Origin: JACRDG01 sp963760985
Lineage (GTDB): Bacteria > Desulfobacterota > Desulfomonilia > Desulfomonilales > Desulfomonilaceae
Assembly (NCBI GenBank): GCA_963760985.1
Contig: CAVXFM010000016.1
Coordinates: 434,001 to 498,000, forward strand
Direction: 5' to 3'
Length of the DNA: 64,000 nucleotides
Part shown: piece by piece, positions 18,817 through 27,799 of the stretch
Layout of the letters: each line of letters begins with the position of its first letter
How positions within the stretch are numbered: position 1 is the first letter of the stretch
Notes under the pieces: model-generated
What the model was told of the DNA's origin: nothing
Seen by the model: only the letters and a program-made list of their open reading frames with translations
The model's database searches: none
Position numbers and translations under genes: made by a program

Positions 18817-20697
18817 CTACCCTTCTTTTCTGCCGAAAAGCTCATTCATTCGTATGAGCAGAGACAGGTCGCCGACGCTCTTATATTTCTGCTGCATAAA
18901 CATCTCTTGCCCGTTGGCTTTGCCGGTTATGACGTCCATCCACACGTCGAATGGCGACTCAATGACCAAATCCGGCTTGTCTGCCGCACCTGCGCTCGGT
19001 TCGATAGTTCCCTTGTCGATCCTGAAATGACAGGTTCCCTCGACCTCCCCGGTAAAGGCGAACTGCAGGACAGCGGTGGTGTTGGCAGCAGCTCCGGCAT
19101 TGAAACCGCTCGACATGATCATCATGAAGGTCTCGAGGGAATCGGGCCGCGGAACAAGATTTTTTCGATAAAACTCCGCAGGAGTACATCCCTCACGGAT
19201 GCAGGATTTCCAAAACAGGTTGGCCATCGCTGCCATAGAGTCAAAATCGCCTCCAATGGGCTGGGTTATTCGCTCATTTGTCTGTGCAGATATGGCCGCG
19301 GACTGAATGAGTTCCCTACCGGCCTGAGTCGTGGCTTCAAGAATCTCTTTCGTAACCTCGGACCATTCGGGCACGCTCATGATTTCAGCCGCAGGTCTGT
19401 AAATCTCTGCCACGAGACCCTTATTGAACAGAAACCTTACGTAGGAAGAGAGCTGGGCAAAGACCGTCGGCTCAGGGAAGCCGGCCACGGACAGAACCAC
19501 TGCTTTCGGAGGCGTGTGTCGCAAGGGGTGGGTCGTCCTCTCGGCTCCCGTCACAAGGAACGGCTCCAGAACAGGCAAGGTGCGTTCGATGAAAGCCTTC
19601 ATCGTTGCATTCACCGTGAAATGATACAGAGGCGTGGCATACACCACCATGTCCGCGTCCAGCCACTTGGGGAACAGCTCATTGGTCATGTCGTCCTTGT
19701 GGACGCAAATTCCGGGAGTTTTGGTCCAACAGGTGTAACAGCCGATGCAGTTCTTTACCGTCTTCTTCCGTAGATGAACGGTTTCCACCGCGGCACCCGC
19801 GTCGCTCATGCCCTGTACCAGAGCGTCCAGAAGCATTCCCGTCTTGCTCGTTCCGTGACTTCTCGGGCTGGAGTTGAGGGCCAAAACTTTCATGGTACTC
19901 TCCTTTGGAAGTAGGGCCGCGTTCGCTGGCCCAGTTTGACGTGAAGGCAATTCCTTGAGGAAAGGCTCTGATGTAGGTTGAGGAGGCGCAGTGGCCAAAG
20001 GTGGAGCCCCGTGGCTGCCGGCAGTAGAAACTGTCTCGGACGAATTTGAGCGGCCCGATTTCGGTGCTTGCGCCGGAAAGGGCAAGCCGAGCCGTTTGAG
20101 ATAGTCCCTTGGAAATCCGAGATTAAATGGAATGCCCACGCCCACGATGAGGGCGATGGGAATGAGCGCGCGAAAAACCACCGACGGCCACAGGCTCAGG
20201 ATGACGCAAATCGCAAAAATGCCCGCCCACGCGAAAGTCATGATCCGATTGATGGTCACGAAGATCGGAGTTTTCCACACAGCTTTAGGGGCATACTTCT
20301 TTGCATAGTGATACGTAAAGGGGTCCAGACCGATTACGGGCGGGAAGAACGTTGCCACGAACAGGCAGAGGTAAACCCCTGTCACCGCGAATTCCGTGAC
20401 GATCGGTGCGCTTCCTGTAGGCCAGAAAACCACGGCTAACGCGACCGTCAGGAAGTAAGCGCACGCGGTCCAATCAAAATAGGTCGGCTTATCCCACCGG
20501 AGCGCTAGCGTGAGGCAGCACACACAGTACAAGAGCATGGCGCACGCGGCCATCAACAAGCGGCCGGACCCTCCTCCCATGGACGCCCAAATCGCGAAGA
20601 AAGTCAAAGCAGGGAAAGGGGCGCTGTACAGAAAAATCTGTTTCGCGGTGGACAGTCTTGGCTTCTCGTCGCGATTTCTCAAAGATTCATTCTCCAT
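18817..20697 (-). CDS. Membrane domain - flavodoxin-like FMN reductase - SCP2 fusion
   Basis: 626 residues in three parts. Residues about 20-205 have six hydrophobic segments of unknown family. A Pro/Ser/Thr-rich linker spans about 206-268. From 269 (MKVLALNSSPRSHGTSKTGM) comes an NADPH-dependent FMN reductase/flavodoxin domain with Cys-rich CIGCYTCWTKTPGIC. A C-terminal SCP2-like lipid-binding domain ends the protein (GTCHFRIDKGTIEPSAG, DLVIESPFDVWMDVITGKANG). An internal ATG at 19893 has a perfect AAAGGAGAGTACC ribosome site, so a 358-residue reductase-SCP2 protein may also be made alone. It overlaps the upstream PadR gene by 11 bases and is probably PadR-controlled. Confidence 0.75.
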   Translation of the reverse strand: MENESLRNRDEKPRLSTAKQIFLYSAPFPALTFFAIWASMGGGSGRLLMAACAMLLYCVCCLTLALRWDKPTYFDWTACAYFLTVALAVVFWPTGSAPIVTEFAVTGVYLCLFVATFFPPVIGLDPFTYHYAKKYAPKAVWKTPIFVTINRIMTFAWAGIFAICVILSLWPSVVFRALIPIALIVGVGIPFNLGFPRDYLKRLGLPFPAQAPKSGRSNSSETVSTAGSHGAPPLATAPPQPTSEPFLKELPSRQTGPANAALLPKESTMKVLALNSSPRSHGTSKTGMLLDALVQGMSDAGAAVETVHLRKKTVKNCIGCYTCWTKTPGICVHKDDMTNELFPKWLDADMVVYATPLYHFTVNATMKAFIERTLPVLEPFLVTGAERTTHPLRHTPPKAVVLSVAGFPEPTVFAQLSSYVRFLFNKGLVAEIYRPAAEIMSVPEWSEVTKEILEATTQAGRELIQSAAISAQTNERITQPIGGDFDSMAAMANLFWKSCIREGCTPAEFYRKNLVPRPDSLETFMMIMSSGFNAGAAANTTAVLQFAFTGEVEGTCHFRIDKGTIEPSAGAADKPDLVIESPFDVWMDVITGKANGQEMFMQQKYKSVGDLSLLIRMNELFGRKEG

Positions 20698-21223
20698 TCC
20701 CTGTCTCCTCTTCGTCTAAGGCATGGACAATCTCAGAAAGATTGCGGGTCAGGTCTCTGAAAAAGCGAAGGCCAAATTCGAAGCACAAGTATTGAAACCT
20801 GTCCGCGTGAGCTTCAATTTCAGGACGCGCGGACTCCATCTGTGTATGCACCTGCCCGACGAAATTCAGGTAATTGACGACCGTCGCTTGCCGCTCTTCA
20901 GGGGTGAGGTAGGCAAAAAAGAAGAGTCGCATCAAGAAGGGGTTCTTGGATTGTTCCAGCGCGAGCGGTGCCTTGAGAGCCTGAATAAAGGCCGCTTTCC
21001 CCGCGTCTGTGATCGAGTAAATTTTACGGTTGGGCGCTCCATCCTGAATTTCCACCTGTTTTGAGATCAATCCCTGTGTCTCCATCTTCTTGAGCGCTGG
21101 GTAGATGGAGCCATAACTGAGGCCGGAGAAGAACGAGAAAGAGATCGAAAAAGCTTTCTTGAGATCGTACCCGGTCATGCTCTTCTTCATGAGGAATCCG
21201 AGAAGGATCGATTGCACGTCCAT
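20687..21223 (-). CDS. PadR-family transcriptional regulator
   Basis: 178 residues. The N-terminal winged helix is typical: ILLGFLMKKSMTGYDLKKAF, then SYGSIYPALKKMETQGLI, then NRKIYSITDAGKAAF. The C-terminal helical dimerisation half (virulence-activator-like) ends in EEETGNGE. The ATG follows GGAGG by five bases. It is first in an operon with the 626-residue fusion protein (11-base overlap), and a palindromic operator lies about 15-50 bases upstream. Autorepression relieved by a small hydrophobic or phenolic ligand is typical of the family; the ligand here is unknown. Confidence 0.88.
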   Translation of the reverse strand: MDVQSILLGFLMKKSMTGYDLKKAFSISFSFFSGLSYGSIYPALKKMETQGLISKQVEIQDGAPNRKIYSITDAGKAAFIQALKAPLALEQSKNPFLMRLFFFAYLTPEERQATVVNYLNFVGQVHTQMESARPEIEAHADRFQYLCFEFGLRFFRDLTRNLSEIVHALDEEETGNGE

Positions 21224-21236
21224 GGCGCCTCCATAG

Positions 21237-21270
21237 CTTGACGATATATATCGTAACGATGTATGTCAAG
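21237..21270 (-). promoter_or_regulatory. PadR operator overlapping a promoter
   Basis: A perfect 14-bp palindrome ACGATATATATCGT (21241-21254) sits inside a wider inverted repeat CTTGAC (21237-21242) ... GTCAAG (21265-21270). On the minus strand, TTGACA (21269-21264) is a -35-like box, with TATCGT a 17-base spacer downstream. The nested symmetry and its place just upstream of padR suggest autoregulation. Confidence 0.6.
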
Positions 21271-21503
21271 ACAAAAAGAGACCACGGCTCGACTGTTTCG
21301 CGTGGGCAAGGCTCGGAATGGTCAATTGTCACGGAGGGAAGCGAAGCGACGAAGCAATAGCCTGTACTCGGTCATTCAGGCAGGTACTTAATTGTGCGCA
21401 CAATGGCATGGGAGTGGCTCTCACGGCATTGTGCGCGACGTCTTCGCCGGGGTATCCTGAATCGAAGGAGGCACCATTCAAAGTGATGCGTCGAGAAATC
21501 CTG

Positions 21504-22748
21504 TCAATTCGGAAATTCCTGCATTTTGCATTTACCCTCAGACGCGGGAGGGGTGACCTCCGAAGGCGTAAAAAATCGGAAGGATTCCAGTCCCCTCATT
21601 CTCTTATAGCCGACAGCCCCATGGCCGGAGGTCTTGCCGAACACTATGTTGAACAGAGCCTGGTGGTCCTCTTTACGGAACGTGACCGACCCAAAGGGCA
21701 GGCCCGGGACCGTGATACCACTCATCGCCTTCGCGACCGCCAAGCGGTCTGTGGAACCCGCCTTTTCCACGGCAGCTTTAAACATTTTGACCGCAGCATA
21801 GGAATTGAAAGCCGCGTACCAGGGAGGGATTCGGGCACCACTCAAGCCCTCGTAGCTCTTGACGAATCGCTTGTTTGCGTCGTTCGTATAGGCCTCGAAC
21901 CAATATGGTGAGCCGACCCAAATCCCCGCGGGCATGTTCAAGAACCCCAATGCTACAAAGATCTCGACAGAACCTCCGACAGGGCAAATGACCTTTGTAC
22001 GGTCGAATAGTCCCGCTTCCTTGGCCTGGCGAATGAAATCTTGGAGGTTTTGTCCCCACAGTGATAGCATCAAGCCATCAGCTCCTGAGTCCTTAATTTT
22101 ACTAATAACCGGCCGCCAGTCCTTGGTTGCCATCGGCGTGAAGATTCCCTCGTCAAAGCTTGAAGTTCCCAGGCCCGCAAGATACTTCTTGAAGAATACC
22201 CACGATTCCTGGCCAAAACCGTAATTGGGACCCACCGTGGTCCATTTGTGCGCTTTCAAATCTCTTGCCACAAGGCCGGCTGCTTTGTAGCACTGGTCGA
22301 GGTTCCAAGTCATCCGAAACGTCCAGGGATTGCAGAGAGATCCTGTAACCTCTTCAGCCATTGCATGCGTAATAATGAGCGGGCATCTCAGATCGATCAT
22401 CAATGGGGTCACGGCTTTTGCCACGGAACTGGAGACAATGCCTATCACGATGTCGACCTTGTCCTTAGAAACCAGACCTGTCACTGCGGCTTTTGCCACG
22501 TCAGGTTTTGCCGCGGTGTCTCCCTTGACGAGTTCCACCTTCCTTCCTAATATTCCCCCGGCCTTGTTGATTTCGTCAACCGCAAGTTCCGCACCCTGAA
22601 CCGCTACCTGGCCGAAGGTAGCCATCCCTCCGGAGAATACGTGTGCAAATCCGATCTTGATCGGTTCTTGAGCGGACACCTGCATGGGAAAAATCCACAG
22701 AAATGCGAGAGCAATACCCAAAAGCCCTGTCATAGTCCTTCTACTCAT
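21504..22748 (-). CDS. Branched-chain amino acid ABC transporter substrate-binding protein
   Basis: 414 residues from 22748, behind GGAGG. A signal peptide (TGLLGIALAFLWIFPMQVSAQ) precedes a periplasmic binding protein type I fold: IKIGFAHVFSGGMATFGQV, GAELAVDEINKAGGILGRKV and DIVIGIVSSSVAKAV are classic LivJ-type sequences. It should bind an amino acid, amide or aromatic acid in the periplasm. No permease or ATPase genes flank it, so it is an orphan receptor sharing a transporter encoded elsewhere. Confidence 0.87.
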   Translation of the reverse strand: MSRRTMTGLLGIALAFLWIFPMQVSAQEPIKIGFAHVFSGGMATFGQVAVQGAELAVDEINKAGGILGRKVELVKGDTAAKPDVAKAAVTGLVSKDKVDIVIGIVSSSVAKAVTPLMIDLRCPLIITHAMAEEVTGSLCNPWTFRMTWNLDQCYKAAGLVARDLKAHKWTTVGPNYGFGQESWVFFKKYLAGLGTSSFDEGIFTPMATKDWRPVISKIKDSGADGLMLSLWGQNLQDFIRQAKEAGLFDRTKVICPVGGSVEIFVALGFLNMPAGIWVGSPYWFEAYTNDANKRFVKSYEGLSGARIPPWYAAFNSYAAVKMFKAAVEKAGSTDRLAVAKAMSGITVPGLPFGSVTFRKEDHQALFNIVFGKTSGHGAVGYKRMRGLESFRFFTPSEVTPPASEGKCKMQEFPN

Positions 22749-23404
22749 GAATGCCTCCAATTTATTTTGCCCGGCCTGACCCCGGCCTCTCTTGGTCACT
22801 ATTTTGCTCTGCAATTAGCGGGCCATGGCGCAATTTGTAGGATTCTGTTCTCTGTCGCAAGGCTGTGAAAGGGCATTCACGTGAAAGATCATGGGCGCAC
22901 AGAACTTCAATCCGTTCCTCTGTTCGGTTATGCATGTGTAACCATTCCACAACCAGTTTTGTCAAGAACAGATCTCCCTGACATGATTGTGTTTATTTCG
23001 TGCAATAACGCACATTGGCTTGTGGGAATATTTCGTGTCAGTGTCGCACGGTATTTCAGTAGCACGAGTTTGCAGGACCTCCACGCACCGCATGCCCGCG
23101 GAATCGATCCTGAGTAGCTGCCTCAATGGCGCAAGACGCACATCGACTCAGGATTCGGTTCTCAAAGCCCATCAGATCGATTGACTAAAGGCCATGGCCA
23201 CGAGTATGCTAACGGACTGGGACAGAAGGCCTATTCAAGGGAACCGTGGCCGCACTCTTACCTCTGAGATATTCCTTGAAGATTAGCCAGAGGGCCTTCG
23301 CGCACCAGGAGAATGAATGGCCGGCCTCCGCGGAAAATCTCTCACCATGGAAAAGGCTCCCCACAGTTCCGGAGCAGAATCGCACATCGAAAGGATGGAG
23401 TTTC
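22749..23404. other. Intergenic interval between divergent genes
   Basis: 656 bases with no supported gene. Small ORFs here lack ribosome sites. The last bases (AAAGGATGGAGTTTC) are the ribosome site of the selenoprotein gene. Confidence 0.4.
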
Positions 23405-24008
23405 ATGACCCTTCGCATGAGAATCTTTTCCGATTTTGTCTGACCCTACTGTTACATCGGCAAGGGCATTGTCGAAGAACTGAAGAAAGAATTTCTCATT
23501 GAGGATCAATGGGTGTCGTATCAACTACGCCCGCAGACGCCCCCTGAAGGGATTCCTTATGCAGTGCTGTTTCCCGGTACCTGATATGAAGGAGCGATAC
23601 GCGAGTCTCAACAAGACAGCCGCTCCCTTGGGGATCAGATTCGGGGAACGCACGTTTCTCTCCAGCTCCAGGCACGCTTTGGAAGCAAGCGAATACGCCA
23701 GGGACCACGGAAAATACCATCCATTCCATGAGCGAGTCTTCAGAGCATACTTCACCGACCTTCTGGACATAGGCAATATGGAGATAGTGCTCAACCTGGC
23801 GCGGGAGGAAAGCCTCGATCCCGAGGACTTGAAACGCTCCCTCGAGGGAGGACTCTACGCTGCCCGGGTAGAAGCGGCCATGCACGAGGCTGCGGGATAC
23901 GGAGTCACCGCAGTCCCCACCTTCATTATCAACGAGACGTACAAGATCGTGGGAGCCCTGCCCCTGGAGAGATTCAGAGAACAATTGAAGACCCTTCAAG
24001 GGGGCTGA
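23405..24008 (+). CDS. FrnE/DsbA-like thiol oxidoreductase with UGA-encoded Sec in a UxxC motif
   Basis: 200 residues if UGA at 23441-23443 is read as Sec13 and one extra base near 23581 (beside GTAC) is removed. It starts MTLRMRIFSDFV-U-PYCYIGKG; relatives of this FrnE/2-hydroxychromene-isomerase-like DsbA family have CPxC at this site, so the UGA falls exactly on the first catalytic Cys. The rest is uninterrupted family sequence: LRPQTPPEG, NKTAAPLGIRFG, RDHGKYHPFHERVFRAYF, and the cis-Pro loop GVTAVPTFIINETYKIVGA. The start at 23405 has GGAG five bases upstream. A SECIS-like hairpin begins 13 bases after the UGA. It is a cytosolic dithiol/disulfide enzyme. A TGC-to-TGA read error is the alternative, but errors in this window are indels. 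Confidence 0.78.
23457..23475 (+). promoter_or_regulatory. Candidate bacterial SECIS hairpin
   Basis: TCGGCA (23457-23462) pairs with TGTCGA (23470-23475), with one G-U pair. They close a seven-base loop AGGGCAT that has G at position 2. The loop lies about 20 bases after the UGA codon, in the range known for bacterial SECIS elements, which are read by SelB. Confidence 0.6.
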
Positions 24009-24147
24009 TACCGATTCGCTTTAGAATTTATAACTTGGTGCAGGGTGCGGACCGGGGATCTCATTCGCTACGGACGACGCAAAGCCGTCTCATCACTTCG
24101 CTCATGAGACCCCCCGCCCTACGATCTTACTCGTTTGAATGCGAAAC
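24007..24147 (+). repeat. Repeat family B, copy 3
   Basis: Nearly identical to 5606-5738: GATTCGCTTTAGAATTTAT, then GGGGATCTCAT ... ATGAGACCCCC arms around CGGACGACGCAAAGCCGTC, then the tail ACGATCTTACTCGTTTGAA. It starts at the stop codon of the selenoprotein gene, so it will be in that transcript's 3' end. Confidence 0.75.
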
Positions 24148-24500
24148 GGCATGAGAAATCAGGCGTATGGACAGACAGCCCTCGCGTGGGCGTGGACACG
24201 CGATCCGAACCCCGGGTGGCTGTGTGGGGGAGGTAATTATGTCCAAAGCCCTGCATGGGAACAGAAACCGAGGTTCGTTTTTCTGCGCTCCCCACATCTC
24301 TCGGCAGAGGTTGCTGAACAGAAGTTTGCTGGGGAGGAAACTCGGAGTCGGGCAAGGGGTCTGAGATGGTCGTGCGAGGCCCCAAGGACCATGACCTTGA
24401 CCATCTCGGGTTATGCAAGAGGCTGCTCGTCTCAGGCACCGGATACTCCGGCTGAGGGTTGGGGATCTCTTGAGGCAGTAAGCCCGAGAGTTTTTGCGAG

Positions 24501-25616
24501 TCAGTCCACCCGCAAGATCACCGCAAAACTATTGCACATCACCCAGACAGTATCGTTTTCTTTGACATCCAGGTTGCGCCTGCTCTCTTCGGTCACCACA
24601 GAGCATAATTCCGTTCCATCGCGGAGGCTCACGATGACTTCTGTAGTGAGCCTGCCGCGGGCTATCTGGGTCACGGTGGCTTGAAACACGTTCTCTGCGG
24701 TGCAAAGGGGCGCTGAATCGGCCTTCTGCAATATGACCCACGGCGCTTTTACCTCTGCGGTAACCAACGATCCCACCTTGAGCCCCATCCTCGTCAGGCT
24801 GTTGTTGGTGATGACCGTGGTCACCACGTCGCCGCCGATGGTAAGAAGCTCGATTCGCGACTGAATATCGCCCTTTCTCACATGGCGGATCTTGCCGAAA
24901 AACGTGTTGCGTGCACTGGTCTTCCGCCGGCTTTCCTTTTCCACAAATTGCCGTGCCACCTGACGCACATCTTCTTCTGAAAAGGCAACCAAGGATGCGG
25001 TGAGGTTCGGAGTCGACTGCCCAAGAATCCTCTGCACTACCGGCAGGGGCAGGTTGTTCTGCATGAGTTCCACAGCCCGAGCCCGGCGGATGGCATTCGG
25101 TGAGCCGAGGTCCTTTGCAAACCCGCATTCTATGGCTCTTTCATAGAACTTGCGTCGCACATGTCCTGCATCTATCTTGAGCAACTGGCCCGCGTCCTCT
25201 CCCACCGCAGGATCATCACGCGTCCTCTGAATTTCAGCAGCAAGCTCCGGAGAAATCTGCACCTCCCGCTGAGGCAATTCGTCTGCCCCCGCGACATTGC
25301 CGTACCGGACAATCTGCGTGGACATATCCAAGTCCTTGGAAAGATTGAGGGCTAACACTTCGTTGAGGCGTGCTCCTGTGTATCGAATGAGCAGAAATAT
25401 CAAGAGAATTCGTTTCCTGGATGCGCGTACATCGGAGCGCCGCGAAACTTCTGCCCACGAACGAAACGCACGTTCGAGCCGTGCCAACTCAGTGGGATCG
25501 AGACACCGAGCATTTGAAGGCACTGCATAGATGCGCGCAGGATTGACAGGACCGGAATCGGCGTGCCCGGAGCTGCCGCCAGATGATTCGGACCTGTGGA
25601 TTCTTTTCTCAGTCAT
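24501..25616 (-). CDS. tunR: TunR-like oxyanion regulator: integrase-fold DNA-binding domain plus tandem TOBE/Mop
   Basis: 371 residues from 25616, behind GAGGAAGGAAGCC. Residues about 50-255 resemble the catalytic domain of tyrosine recombinases (LLIFLLIRYTGARLNEVLAL, NAIRRARAVELMQNN, VVQRILGQSTPN). The nucleophile Tyr position is Phe (VAFSEEDV), so it should bind but not cut DNA. The C-terminal part has two TOBE/Mop-type domains (RKGDIQSRIELLTIGGDVV; ATVTQIARGRLTTEVIVSL) that bind tungstate or molybdate. This is the architecture of the tungstate-responsive TunR regulators of sulfate reducers. No tup or mod transporter genes lie beside it. The symbol is by architecture only. Confidence 0.72.
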   Translation of the reverse strand: MTEKRIHRSESSGGSSGHADSGPVNPARIYAVPSNARCLDPTELARLERAFRSWAEVSRRSDVRASRKRILLIFLLIRYTGARLNEVLALNLSKDLDMSTQIVRYGNVAGADELPQREVQISPELAAEIQRTRDDPAVGEDAGQLLKIDAGHVRRKFYERAIECGFAKDLGSPNAIRRARAVELMQNNLPLPVVQRILGQSTPNLTASLVAFSEEDVRQVARQFVEKESRRKTSARNTFFGKIRHVRKGDIQSRIELLTIGGDVVTTVITNNSLTRMGLKVGSLVTAEVKAPWVILQKADSAPLCTAENVFQATVTQIARGRLTTEVIVSLRDGTELCSVVTEESRRNLDVKENDTVWVMCNSFAVILRVD

Positions 25617-25714
25617 GGCTTCCTTCCTCGGAATCCCGTAGCCAATTAATCTCCGGCTACAGAGTCTAGCACACCCGCTGGCTCCGACCAATACATGAGT
25701 CAATGAGAAAAGGC

Positions 25715-25744
25715 TTGACAACAAGCCGGTGGGCTCACTATCAT
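25715..25744 (+). promoter_or_regulatory. Sigma-70-type promoter for the usp gene
   Basis: TTGACA (25715-25720) and TATCAT (25739-25744) are separated by 18 bases, about 100 bases upstream of the UspA start and in the divergent tunR-usp gap. Confidence 0.45.
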
Positions 25745-25842
25745 ACTCACATGAGTTTAGTAAAAAACGTGCCAGTATCGGATGGTCTGATGCGGCTTGA
25801 GATGTACCCACCCACACTCCAGAGCGGAAGGAGGTTCGTCTT

Positions 25843-26316
25843 ATGCTCCCCAAGAAGATCTTGTTTTGCACCGACTTCTCCGCGAATAGCGAGCCCGCAA
25901 GGGTGCTTGCCGTAGATTTTGCCAAGGCTTTCAAGGCCCAACTCCTCATCGTTCACGTCATCGATTCAAGTGGCTTTCCCAGCGACGTCGACTGGGTTAC
26001 TCCCAGCATGAGCGGAGAAATCAACGAGTTGCTGCGACACATCCAGGAAGCGGCCGAAGAGCGCATGGCGTCGCTGGCGTCGAAATGCGAGCTGGACGTA
26101 AAGACCTACCTTCGCGTTGGCTTTCCTCCCTACGAGATCGTTGACGTTGCACACGAACAGGCCGTCGACCTCATCGTGGTCGGGACCCATGGTCGCACGG
26201 GAGTCAAGTACTTGGTCATGGGCAGCATTGCGAGAAGCGTCCTGAAGACCGCACACCGGCCTGTGTTGGTCGTTGAAGCGCCGGCTGAGAAAGGCGAGAC
26301 GTCCGAGCAGCCGTAA
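25843..26316 (+). CDS. Universal stress protein, UspA family
   Basis: 157 residues; ATG eight bases after GGAGG. It has the Usp fold with ATP-binding motif GTHGRTGVKYLVMGSIARSVL (G-2x-G-9x-G-[S/T]), Asp in FCTDFS and a closing HRPVLVVEAP. It is a nucleotide-binding cytosolic dimer linked to stress or energy limitation. The TSUP transporter gene follows 131 bases later and may share its transcript. Confidence 0.92.
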   Translation: MLPKKILFCTDFSANSEPARVLAVDFAKAFKAQLLIVHVIDSSGFPSDVDWVTPSMSGEINELLRHIQEAAEERMASLASKCELDVKTYLRVGFPPYEIVDVAHEQAVDLIVVGTHGRTGVKYLVMGSIARSVLKTAHRPVLVVEAPAEKGETSEQP

Positions 26317-26447
26317 GAATTTCCTGTGTCATAGTGCGCGAACACGAGAGATCGGAAGCCAGACCTTACAGCCGCGAGTAATGCTCGGGATTCGCAATGC
26401 CCGGACGTGACCACATCCTCGGACGGAGAGTCGACCAGGAGGCTGTG

Positions 26448-27390
26448 ATGACATTTCCCGTTTCAGGAGTAGAAACTGCCCTTTGGGTCCCGCCGCTGGT
26501 AGGACTCGTCATCTCGTTCTTCACGTCAATGGCAGGAATATCAGGAGCTTTTCTTATCCTGCCCTTTCAGATGAGCGTTTTGGGTTTTACCAGCCCTGCG
26601 GTGACTCCCACGAATCTGGTATTCAACGTGGTGGGCATTCCCAGCGCGGTCTATCGGTATTTCAAGGAAGGCCGCATGAACTGGCCATTGGCGTGGAACA
26701 TCATTGTGGGGACCATCCCCGGCCTCATAATCGGCTTGTTTGTCCGCGTGGGTACTTGCCCGATCCAAGAGCTTTCAAGCTGTTCGTGGGGTGCGTCCTG
26801 TTATACATTGGTGGGCGCATGCTTTATCAGCTCGCCACAGACCGGGGAAAGAAGACCTCGGAAAAAGCAATAGAAACCAAAATGCGTCAGCACGGTACCG
26901 GACGATCTGCGGTAACAAACCCGGGCCAGCCAGCTATCCGCACTCTGCGATGGTCATTTTCCTGCACCGAGTATGAGTTTTCGGAGAGCGTTTCCAATTC
27001 CATACGGCCGGCCTGTTCGCACTTTCCCTTGTGGTGGGACTGATCGGCGGAGTGTACGGAATTGGTGGAGGTGCGATAATAGCGCCGTTTATCGTTTCCG
27101 TCTTCCGTCTGCCGATTCACACGATAGCTGGGGCCACTCTTATGGGGACATGCGTCACCTCAATCGGAGGCGTCATGTTCTATGAGTTCTTTGGTCCGTA
27201 CGTGGCTCTTCCCGGTCAGTCAGTCCGACCGGACTGGCTTCTCGGTTTTCTGTTTGGAATCGGCGGGTTCGTGGGCATGTACCTGGGGGCCACCTGTCAG
27301 AAGTACGTGCCGAGTGCAGTCATACGGCCGGTTCTCGCCATTGTGATCGCAGGAATCGGTCTACGATACGTTGCGGGATACTTTGGCTGA
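26448..27390 (+). CDS. TSUP-family sulfite/anion exporter (two frameshifts)
   Basis: About 315 residues joined from three frames; start at 26448 behind AGGAGG. It has two hydrophobic halves, each with the TSUP motif (FFTSMAGISGAFLILPFQM near residue 25; GLIGGVYGIGGGAIIAPFIV in the second half), and about eight membrane segments. The halves are joined by a loop of about 60 residues. The family exports sulfite, sulfoacetate or related organosulfur anions; the substrate here is unknown. One break is at GTAC (26752) and one in GGCC near 27005; both look like single lost bases. Confidence 0.82.
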
Positions 27391-27799
27391 ATGCAACCCA
27401 CAAGCGGAAGCTCCTGCGGGGGGCACCGAGTCGAGTGTTCCTATCCCTGACGCGGTGTGATGAACCCCCTGAAGGGAGTGGGACACATCTCGCACAGGCC
27501 AGTGCGTCCGTGTAAACGGGGTGCCACCTCCCTCTCTGCCATACGTGAACGGCTGGTGTCGCCTTTCCCGGGCAACGGGGAAGTCACGGCCGGTGTGTCA
27601 TTTGGCATCCGCGTCAAGATGGGACAGCTGGTCGTAGAGCGATCGTCAGGGCATGCAACTATCCCCGTCTACAAACTGCGGCAACCACAACCGCCTTTTC
27701 CTGTCCTTTCCTCACGCGGCCCTGGGGGATGTGGGTGTAAAAACAGTCATTATCTTGACGTGCATGCGGTTACGCCGTCTTACGCCGGTTCTCACCAGC
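27391..27799. other. Intergenic interval between convergent genes
   Basis: 409 bases with no supported gene, repeat or strong hairpin seen. Confidence 0.35.

Noticed and set aside
25617..25949. Upstream extension of the TunR-like ORF to 482 residues
   Set aside because: The added 111 residues are low quality, run over the usp promoter, and the internal ATG at 25616 has a good ribosome site.
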